DNA from: an uncultured Prevotellaceae bacterium
GTDB taxonomy: Bacteria > Bacteroidota > Bacteroidia > Bacteroidales > Bacteroidaceae
Direction: 5' to 3'
NCBI GenBank assembly: GCA_902800435.1
Contig: CADCEQ010000083.1
Location: 1 to 5,173 of the forward strand
DNA: 5,173 nucleotides
Shown here: positions 1-5,173 of the stretch, piece after piece
How positions within the stretch are numbered: the stretch's first letter is position 1
Layout of the letters: each line of letters opens with the position of its first letter
Notes under the pieces: generated by a model
What the model was told of the DNA's origin: nothing
The model's database searches: none
Seen by the model: only the letters and a program-made list of their open reading frames with translations
Translations under genes and position numbers: made by a program

Positions 1-1384
1 CCTTGCGGTAGAGCTGTACGCGGCTGAGGTTCATGTCGGCAGCCAGGTCATCGACCGAAAGGTCGCTATTGTCCAAACGCGACTCGACAACCTCGCGGAA
101 GCGGGAGATAAAAGCCCCGCCTACGGCCCCTGACGGTGCTTCGTCAGGTTGTTCGTCGGCAGGTGTTTCTGCGACGGTGTCCTGGTTGGATTCCTCGACC
201 GGGGCAGTAGTGTCGGCCTCTGGGGACGTGACATGTGCTTCGGGAGTTATTTCCATGTTCCATAACGTATTTGCCACGCGTTGGCGCTGCATACTGATTT
301 TCCGCAGATGATAGAGGTAGAAGAGCACGAACACTACCACCAGCAGCAAGATGATGCCAATGGATAGCCAATTGGCTACTCGCTGCGCGTCAAGTTTGTG
401 CAGATAGCTGTCGGCCTTTTCGTGCAACAGGTCCAACTGGGCTGCCTGCCGCATCAACTCCTCGCCCTGCATCAACAGCACCTTGGCATTGTCGCGGGTG
501 ACGAGGGCCGACATCAACATCGTTTCCTTCTCGTATGGTTTGCCGTCGAGAATGCGGATGGCTAAGTCGATAATCTGATCACCATGCGTGGGGTAGATAT
601 ACGATGCGTCGAGCAGTGAGTCGCGAACCAGCTGAATGCCACCGTTCTCACCAGGCAGACCGTCGATGCCGCAATAAAGAGGAGTGGGTAAGGAGAGTAG
701 GGGAGACTCGGCTATCGCCTTCCTCGCCCCCATTGCCGTGCGGTCGTTGGCACCGAACACCAGGTCTACGCGTACCTCTTTATTATTGTTAAGCCACAGC
801 TTCGTGGTCTCGTATGCCGTGGGCTCTGTCCAGTCACCCTGCAGCGAGGCAGCCACCTTGATGCCGGGAGCTTTCTTGAGGGCCTCCATGAAGCCGTTGT
901 GGCGCTCGATAGCTGGCGATGAGCCTTCTAAGCCTTTAATTTCCAGGACAGTGCCCTGTCCGTGAAGCCGTGAGATGATGTACTCTCCCATCACGCGCCC
1001 CATCTCGTAGTTGTCGGCGCTGATGAAGGCGGTGTACTTCTGTGAGCTGGTCTTGCGCTCGAAGACGATGACGGGGATGCCCTTGTCGTAAGCCCGGTCG
1101 ATGGCGGGCGAGATGGTCTGCACCTGATTAGGGGCGACGATGAGCAGGTCGATGCCTTCGTTGACAAGGCTGTCAATCTGCTGCACCTGCCGCTCGTCGC
1201 TGTCGTAAGCCGCTGCGAACTTCAGTTCCACGTTGTCCTGGAAGTAAGCACCCATCCTCAGCTCTGCATTCTGCTTGTCACGCCAGATGTCTGCCGAACA
1301 TTGTGATACGCCGATGCGGTATTTTACCTTGCCGGTGGAACATGAGGTCAACAGCAGACCAGCGAAGGCGGCAAAGCAGATCAT
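1..1384 (-). other. Sensor module of the fusion ORF, readable as a separate gene from internal ATG 1384 (substrate-binding, TM, AraC-type HTH regulator)
   Basis: This is an alternative reading of the same frame, not a second locus. Starting at Met178 of the long ORF gives a hydrophobic leader, a lipobox cysteine, a periplasmic ligand-binding domain, one membrane helix and a cytoplasmic AraC-type DNA-binding domain. This is the layout of known Bacteroidetes membrane-bound one-component regulators, which sense a periplasmic ligand and regulate nearby sugar-use genes directly. The visible part is 461 residues. Most of the AraC domain, including its second helix-turn-helix, lies beyond the left edge. 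The ligand cannot be named from sequence; a monosaccharide or short sugar is likely from the ribose-type fold. Annotation pipelines may call either this module or the full fusion. Confidence 0.6.
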
Positions 1385-1915
1385 GCGGATAGGGTTGATC
1401 TTCAGGTAGCCCGTGCCGAAGGCTGTGGCGGCGAAGAGGGCGACGCTTATCCAGAATTGCCACGGGTTCTCCATAGGTGTGGAGAAATTCTCGGCATTGC
1501 AGAGCAGCAGGGTGGCGGCAGCCAGAAGTCCTACCACGGCGGGTCGCAGTCCGGCGAAGATGGAGCGGACGGGGCGTGTATGCATATATTTCATGAACAG
1601 GCGGCTGATAAGTATCATCAAGATGAACGACGGCAGTACCAGCGCAAGCGTTGCCGTGGCCGAGCCGAGCACAGCCATCAGGTGGCCGTAGCCGGCATTG
1701 TGGATGGCGGTGTAGCCGCAGTAGGTGGCTGAGTTGATGCCGATGGGACCGGGCGTCATCTGCGAGATGGCGACGATGTCGGTGAACTCGGCCGTCGACA
1801 GCCAGTGGGCGCGCTCCACCGTCTCGTGCTGGATGAGCGACAGCATGCCGTAGCCGCCGCCGAAGCCGAACAGTCCTATCTTGAAGAACGTGATGAAAAG
1901 GTCGAGGAATATCAT
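1..1915 (-). CDS. Fusion ORF: second CHR (ChrA-like) transporter half joined in frame to a periplasmic-binding/TM/AraC-HTH sensor; 3' end off window
   Basis: One uninterrupted frame of 638 codons runs from ATG 1915 to the left edge. Residues 1-189 are a CHR transporter half: FFKIGLFGFGGGYGM (10-24), SQMTPGPIGINSATY (51-65), GLRPAVVGLLAAA (122-134) and the usual final helix after LKINPI (171-176). Paired CHR genes normally stop around here. This one continues through TSC (190-192) into a Peripla_BP_4-like sugar-binding domain (about 199-475). Candidate ligand residues in that domain, by analogy with ribose-binding protein, are Trp211, Glu286-Arg287, Arg338, Asn390-Asp391, Asp418 and Gln447. 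A helical stalk (480-512), a transmembrane helix (516-535), a Pro/Glu/Asp-rich linker (about 556-598) and an AraC-type helix-turn-helix (LSVDDLAADMNLSRVQLYRK, 619-638) follow. There is no histidine kinase before the HTH. The start overlaps the previous stop as ATGA. The domains are secure. Whether the cell makes one fused protein, a shorter sensor from ATG 1384, or both is unknown; an assembly error is also possible. Confidence 0.85.
   Translation of the reverse strand, partial: MIFLDLFITFFKIGLFGFGGGYGMLSLIQHETVERAHWLSTAEFTDIVAISQMTPGPIGINSATYCGYTAIHNAGYGHLMAVLGSATATLALVLPSFILMILISRLFMKYMHTRPVRSIFAGLRPAVVGLLAAATLLLCNAENFSTPMENPWQFWISVALFAATAFGTGYLKINPIRMICFAAFAGLLLTSCSTGKVKYRIGVSQCSADIWRDKQNAELRMGAYFQDNVELKFAAAYDSDERQVQQIDSLVNEGIDLLIVAPNQVQTISPAIDRAYDKGIPVIVFERKTSSQKYTAFISADNYEMGRVMGEYIISRLHGQGTVLEIKGLEGSSPAIERHNGFMEALKKAPGIKVAASLQGDWTEPTAYETTKLWLNNNKEVRVDLVFGANDRTAMGARKAIAESPLLSLPTPLYCGIDGLPGENGGIQLVRDSLLDASYIYPTHGDQIIDLAIRILDGKPYEKETMLMSALVTRDNAKVLLMQGEELMRQAAQLDLLHEKADSYLHKLDAQRVANWLSIGIILLLVVVFVLFYLYHLRKISMQRQRVANTLWNMEITPEAHVTSPEADTTAPVEESNQDTVAETPADEQPDEAPSGAVGGAFISRFREVVESRLDNSDLSVDDLAADMNLSRVQLYRK
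1340..1384 (-). other. Fusion junction: ChrA final helix acting as a possible lipoprotein signal peptide with lipobox
   Basis: The segment reads MICFAAFAGLLLTSC (residues 178-192 of the long ORF). The first twelve residues match the terminal helix expected of a CHR half (LKINPI, then a small-residue-rich helix ending GLLL). The last four, L-T-S-C, fit the lipobox consensus with Cys192 as the lipidated residue. A basic residue (Arg177) precedes the helix. The junction between transporter-derived and sensor-derived sequence therefore probably falls within or just after LLL (about 1348-1356). No strong Shine-Dalgarno sequence precedes ATG 1384, which is not informative in Bacteroidetes. Confidence 0.55.
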
Positions 1916-2520
1916 GACTCTGCCCCCCCTTCTGCCCCCAAGGGGGCTACTACGTTTGACTTGCGGACATTTGTGTCCCCCTCGGGGGACGACGGGGGGG
2001 CTGCCATTCCGTAGATGTAGCCGCCGATGCCCGCTACTATTATAATATAAATAGGTGAAACACCGAGTAGCCAGATGAGAAGGGCCGAGACGACGGGTAT
2101 CCAAAAGTTGGTCCAGCCAATCTTCGCCGACTGCGCCATGCGGAACGTTGGCACGGCGATGAGGGCAACGACGGCGGGGCGTATGCCACGGAACATGGCG
2201 GCGATGACGGGGTTGTCCTTGAAGGCGGCAAAGAAGATGGCGATGGCGAGGATGATGAGAAACGAGGGTAGGGCGGTGCCGAAGGCCGTGGCCAAAGCAC
2301 CGCGCAGTTTCCGTAACTTGTAGCCTACGAAGATGGCAATGTTGATGGCAAAGACGCCAGGACAGCTCTGCGCGATGGCTATCAAGTCGAGAAGTTCCTC
2401 CTTCGAGACCCAGCGGTGGCGGTTCACCACCTCTTCCTCTATCAACGGAATCATGGCATATCCACCGCCGAGGGTGAATATGCCAATCTTGAAGAAGGTC
2501 TTGGTCAGTTCATAGAGCAT
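1912..2520 (-). CDS. chrA: Chromate transporter family protein, first CHR half (ChrA-like)
   Basis: This is an inner-membrane protein of the CHR family (CHR domain), 202 residues from ATG 2520. It is one half of a split two-gene transporter whose partner follows at once. Family motifs are visible: FFKIGIFTLGGGYAMIPLIE near the N-terminus, AQSCPGVFAINIAIFVGY, and FRGIRPAVVALIAVP. Several hydrophobic helices follow, ending at GIGGYIYG (about 164-171). I chose ATG 2520 because homologues begin a few residues before the FFKIG motif. An upstream in-frame ATG at 2556 would add 12 polar residues lying wholly inside purL. The gene overlaps purL by 11 nt and its stop overlaps the next start as ATGA. 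Residues 174-200 form an unusual hydrophilic tail encoded by a palindromic repeat (see the repeat entry). Known members export chromate, but the natural substrate in anaerobic gut-type bacteria is uncertain. Membership of the family is clear; the substrate is not. Confidence 0.9.
   Translation of the reverse strand: MLYELTKTFFKIGIFTLGGGYAMIPLIEEEVVNRHRWVSKEELLDLIAIAQSCPGVFAINIAIFVGYKLRKLRGALATAFGTALPSFLIILAIAIFFAAFKDNPVIAAMFRGIRPAVVALIAVPTFRMAQSAKIGWTNFWIPVVSALLIWLLGVSPIYIIIVAGIGGYIYGMAAPPSSPEGDTNVRKSNVVAPLGAEGGAES
1920..2005. repeat. GC-rich double-hairpin (REP/BIME-like) element inserted in the 3' end of the first chrA half, with 5-bp flanking direct repeats
   Basis: On the + strand there are two perfect short palindromes: GCCCCCAAGGGGGC at 1934-1947 (6-bp stem, 2-nt loop) and GTCCCCCTCGGGGGAC at 1975-1990 (7-bp stem, 2-nt loop). 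They are enclosed by imperfect inverted outer arms, 1922-1939 against 1984-2001, complementary at 15 of 18 positions. CTGCC occurs at both borders (1920-1924 and 2001-2005), 81 nt apart. Removing one 81-nt unit leaves chrA1 ending G-M-A-E-S and stop, still in frame and still in ATGA overlap. The structure resembles small non-autonomous palindromic repeats moved by RAYT/IS200-type transposases. That identity is inferred, and no transposase is in the window. It encodes residues 174-200 of the transporter. Confidence 0.65.
1923..1933 (-). promoter_or_regulatory. Purine-rich Shine-Dalgarno-like tract before the second chrA start, contributed by the repeat
   Basis: On the minus strand AGAAGGGGGGG ends 7 nt before ATG 1915, at ordinary ribosome-binding-site distance. 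It is part of the outer arm of the palindromic repeat, so it could be sequestered by pairing with the arm at 1984-2001. Bacteroidetes depend little on Shine-Dalgarno pairing and the ATGA overlap already implies coupling by termination-reinitiation, so its importance is uncertain. Confidence 0.3.
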
Positions 2521-5173
2521 TTTCAATCCACTTACGTGCGTTGACGAATGCCTCAATCCATGGCGTCACCTCGTCCTGACGGCGGTTGGCGGGATACCAT
2601 GCGTTCTGCCACGGGAAGATGGCGCGCTCTAAGTGCGGCATCATGCACAGGTGGCGGCCGTCATCAGAGCAGATGCCGGCCACGTCGTAGTCGGAGCCGT
2701 TCGGGTTGGCGGGATAGCCGTGGTAGTTGTACTTCGCCACGACGTTGTATGCGCTCTCTGCTTCTGGCAGAGAGAACTTCCCCTCGCCGTGGGCCACCCA
2801 CAGACCGAGTTTCGAGCCGCTGAGCGAGCCGAACATGACGCTGTTGTTCTGAGGAATCTGCAGCGCGATGAACTCCGACTCAAACTTGTGCGAGTCGTTG
2901 TGCAGCATCTTGGCACCCTTGGCACCTGTCAAGCCCAGTTCCACCATCAGCTGGCAGCCGTTGCAGATGCCGAGCGAGAGCGTGTCCTTGCGGGCATAGA
3001 ACTCGTCGAGGGCTTCCTTGGCCTTCGGGTTGAAGAGGAAGGCGCCTGCCCAGCCCTTGGCAGAGCCGAGCACGTCGCTGTTGGAGAAACCGCCGCAGAA
3101 GACGATGAGGTTGATGTCCTCCAACGTCTCGCGGCCGCTGATGAGGTCGGTCATCATCACGTCCTTCACGTCGAAGCCGGCCAGATACATCGAGTAAGCC
3201 ATCTCGCGCTCGCCGTTGGTGCCCTTCTCGCGGATGATGGCAGCCTTGATGCCAGTCGGCTCGCGGCGGTCGGCACTGATGCCGTATTGTGCTAACTTGC
3301 CGCTGAAGCCCTTCGGGAACTTCATCTCGATGGGTTGCTGCTTGTAGTTCTCGAAGCGCTCTTTCGCCTTGCCGTTGAAGCTCTGCTTGCGGTCAAGCAG
3401 GTACGAGGTCTTATACCAAACGTCACGCAGGCGGTCAATGTCGAAGGTCAGCTCTGTTGGCTGTGCAGCGGCGGTGTTGCTGTCCTTCGGACAAACCACC
3501 ACGATGCTGCGGCTGTCCTCCACGGGGTAGCCAATCTTGGCGAAGCCCACGCCGGCATCCTCCATAAAGTCCTTGAACTCTTGCTTGTGCTCGTCGCTGA
3601 CCTCAATCACCACGCCGGGATTCTCGGCAAACAGCGCCTTGACGATGTCGCCGTTCTTGCACAGGTCGTGCAGGTTGATGTGCATACCGCCACGGGTGTT
3701 GGCGAAGCACATTTCTAACAGCGTCGTGATGAGACCACCGGCGGAGATGTCGTGACCTGCCATCACCCAGCCTTTCTTGATGAGCTCCTGAACGGCGTTG
3801 AAGGCATCGGCAAAGTACTCGGCGTTCTTCACGGTGGGCACATCGTCGCCCACCTTGCCCAACGACTGTGCAAAGGCAGAACCGCCAAGGCGCTGCTCGT
3901 CGAACGAGAAGTCAATATGATAGATGGAGGCGTTCTTGTTGTTGACCAGTACGGGGCTGACAACTTGCTTGATGTCGCTGACTTCGCCGCCTGCCGATAC
4001 GATGACCGTTCCCGGCGAGATAATCTTCTCGCCGGTGGGGTATTGCTGCGAGAGCGATAGTGAGTCCTTACCCGTTGGCACGTTGATATGCAGGTCGCAG
4101 CAGAAGTCCGACAGAGCCTTCACGGCACTGTACAGACGGGCATCCTCGCCCTCCTGCGAACGGCACGGCCACATCCAGTTGGCGCTGAGGCTGATACTGT
4201 CGAGACCCTCGCTCAGCGGAGCCCAGACAATGTTGGTCAGGGCTTCGGCTACAGATAGCACGCTGCCAGCCTCGGGCGAGGCCAGTCCGGCCTGAGGGGC
4301 GTGTCCTAATGCGGTGGCGATACCCTTTTGTCCGCGGTAGTCGAGAGCTACGACACCGCAATCTGAGAGTGGCAGCTGTATCTCGCCCTGGCACTGCTGG
4401 CGGGCAATTTTGCCCGTCACGGAACGGTCTACCTTATTGGTCAGCCAGTCCTTGCAGGCCACGGCCTCAAGCTGGAGCACGCGCTCCAGGTATTCGCTCG
4501 TCTTGTCTTGACTATAGGTGATGTCTTCATAGTGGCGCTCTACGGTTGTGTCGCGCATGACGGTCTTCGGCGAGTGGCCGAACATCTGGGCTACGTCGAG
4601 GTCGAAGGGCTTCACGCCGTCGCCCTGACGGAACGAGAAGTGGGCGTCGCCCGTGGTCTCGCCGACTACGTAGAGCGGGGCACGCTCGCGCTCGGCGATG
4701 CGGCGCACGTGCTCGATGTGCTTTTCGTCGATGAGCAGGCCCATGCGCTCCTGGCTCTCGTTGGCAATGATTTCCTTCGACGAGAGTGTCTGGTCGCCGA
4801 TGGGCAGCTTCGTCATGTCAATCTCGCCGCCGCATTCCTCGACCAGCTCCGACAGGCAGTTCAGGTGGCCGGCGCTTCCGTGGTCGTGGATGCTGACAAC
4901 GGGGTTCACGTCCTCCTCGCAGAGGGCGCGCACCAGGTTGTAGGCACGCTTCTGCATCTCGGGGTTGGCGCGCTGCACAGCGTTCAGTTCGATGCCGTTG
5001 GAATAACGGCCTGTGTCAACGCTCGACACCGAACCGCCTCCGAGGCCGATGCGGTAGTTGTCGCCACCGACGACGACGACCTTGTTGCCCTTCTGCGGCT
5101 CTTTCTTCAGGCAGTCGCGCTTCGTGCCGTAGCCCACGCCGCCAGCCAGCATAATCACCTTGTCGTAAGCACA
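2510..5173 (-). CDS. purL: Phosphoribosylformylglycinamidine synthase (FGAM synthase), single-chain PurL, 5' end missing
   Basis: This enzyme converts FGAR, glutamine and ATP to FGAM, the fourth step of de novo purine synthesis, in the cytoplasm. The frame is open from the right edge to a TGA at 2512-2510, giving 887 visible residues. Single-chain PurL proteins are about 1230-1300 residues, so roughly 350 N-terminal residues (PurS-like and linker domains) lie outside. Visible landmarks, numbered from the edge, are: a glycine-rich nucleotide-binding stretch GGDNYRIGLGGGSVSS (36-51); IHDHGSAGHLN (95-105); NESQER (138-143); the second synthetase half with GHDISAGGL near 470; and a C-terminal class I glutaminase domain from about 640. 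In that domain GICNGCQL carries the nucleophile Cys737 and MPHLER carries His847 and Glu849, so the catalytic triad is complete. No frameshift is seen. A GTG at 5158 is not the start, because conserved coding continues upstream of it. Its end overlaps the next gene by 11 nt. Family assignment is very secure. Confidence 0.97.
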   Translation of the reverse strand, partial: CAYDKVIMLAGGVGYGTKRDCLKKEPQKGNKVVVVGGDNYRIGLGGGSVSSVDTGRYSNGIELNAVQRANPEMQKRAYNLVRALCEEDVNPVVSIHDHGSAGHLNCLSELVEECGGEIDMTKLPIGDQTLSSKEIIANESQERMGLLIDEKHIEHVRRIAERERAPLYVVGETTGDAHFSFRQGDGVKPFDLDVAQMFGHSPKTVMRDTTVERHYEDITYSQDKTSEYLERVLQLEAVACKDWLTNKVDRSVTGKIARQQCQGEIQLPLSDCGVVALDYRGQKGIATALGHAPQAGLASPEAGSVLSVAEALTNIVWAPLSEGLDSISLSANWMWPCRSQEGEDARLYSAVKALSDFCCDLHINVPTGKDSLSLSQQYPTGEKIISPGTVIVSAGGEVSDIKQVVSPVLVNNKNASIYHIDFSFDEQRLGGSAFAQSLGKVGDDVPTVKNAEYFADAFNAVQELIKKGWVMAGHDISAGGLITTLLEMCFANTRGGMHINLHDLCKNGDIVKALFAENPGVVIEVSDEHKQEFKDFMEDAGVGFAKIGYPVEDSRSIVVVCPKDSNTAAAQPTELTFDIDRLRDVWYKTSYLLDRKQSFNGKAKERFENYKQQPIEMKFPKGFSGKLAQYGISADRREPTGIKAAIIREKGTNGEREMAYSMYLAGFDVKDVMMTDLISGRETLEDINLIVFCGGFSNSDVLGSAKGWAGAFLFNPKAKEALDEFYARKDTLSLGICNGCQLMVELGLTGAKGAKMLHNDSHKFESEFIALQIPQNNSVMFGSLSGSKLGLWVAHGEGKFSLPEAESAYNVVAKYNYHGYPANPNGSDYDVAGICSDDGRHLCMMPHLERAIFPWQNAWYPANRRQDEVTPWIEAFVNARKWIENAL

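Noticed and set aside
1278..1463. Short minus-strand frame across the fusion junction
   Set aside because: It is in a different frame from the long 638-codon ORF, shows no domain, and is not needed to explain the region; the frame of ChrA and of the sensor is the same (ATG 1915 and ATG 1384 are 531 nt, or 177 codons, apart).
1934..1990. GC hairpins as an intrinsic terminator
   Set aside because: No T-tract follows either hairpin on either strand, and the structure lies inside an operon just before an overlapping start codon.
2036..2060. AT-rich patch with TATAAT-like sequence as an internal promoter
   Set aside because: It encodes an Ile/Tyr-rich part of a ChrA membrane helix, lacks the Bacteroidetes -7 (TAnnTTTG) pattern, and sits in mid-gene.
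2521..2556. Upstream ATG at 2556 as the start of the first chrA half
   Set aside because: The 12 extra residues are polar, overlap purL by 47 nt in total, and are not expected before the conserved FFKIG region; ATG 2520 fits the family better.
2633..3295. 220-codon open frame on the + strand
   Set aside because: It lies wholly antisense to the conserved glutaminase part of purL, contains no recognisable domain, and is the kind of open frame that GC-rich codon bias produces.
3335..3718. 127-codon open frame on the + strand
   Set aside because: It is antisense to purL; its composition (Val/Leu/Ala repeats) mirrors purL codons and no family is recognisable.
5156..5158. GTG at 5158 as the purL start
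   Set aside because: The frame is open up to the right edge with PurL-like sequence, and the protein would lack several hundred N-terminal residues.

Overview
The window carries three tightly packed reading frames, all on the minus strand, and no intergenic gap. It looks like a chromosomal segment from a Bacteroidales bacterium, most likely Prevotellaceae. That assignment is an inference. It rests on the long single-chain PurL with Bacteroidetes-type sequence, the split chromate-transporter pair, and a periplasmic sugar-binding domain joined through one membrane helix to an AraC-type DNA-binding domain, an architecture typical of this group. DNA composition is moderately GC-rich.

Layout in the direction of transcription (right to left): (1) 5173-2510, purL, with the N-terminal quarter or so beyond the right edge; (2) 2520-1912, a CHR-family (ChrA) transporter half, overlapping the end of purL by 11 nt; (3) 1915-1, starting in an ATGA overlap with the previous gene, a second CHR half that has no stop codon where the family normally ends. 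It continues in the same frame into a LacI/ribose-type periplasmic binding domain, a transmembrane helix, an acidic linker and the start of an AraC-type helix-turn-helix, which runs off the left edge. I re-translated all 638 codons of this frame from the sequence and found no stop.

Two things stand out. First, the in-frame ChrA-sensor fusion: the last ChrA helix (around residues 178-189) runs directly into a well-formed lipobox (L-T-S-C, Cys192), so the end of a transporter now sits where the signal peptide of the sensor would be. Second, an 81-nt GC-rich double-hairpin repeat lies in the last codons of the first chrA half. It is flanked by 5-bp direct repeats and is exactly 27 codons long, so it adds a 27-residue tail without breaking the frame or the ATGA overlap.

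How the genes work together: PurL makes FGAM in purine synthesis. The two CHR halves probably form one anion transporter in the inner membrane. The sensor module would detect a small molecule, probably a sugar, in the periplasm and act directly on DNA; its target genes are probably beyond the left edge. The overlaps imply one transcription unit with translational coupling. No promoter, RNA gene, CRISPR array or transposase gene is visible.
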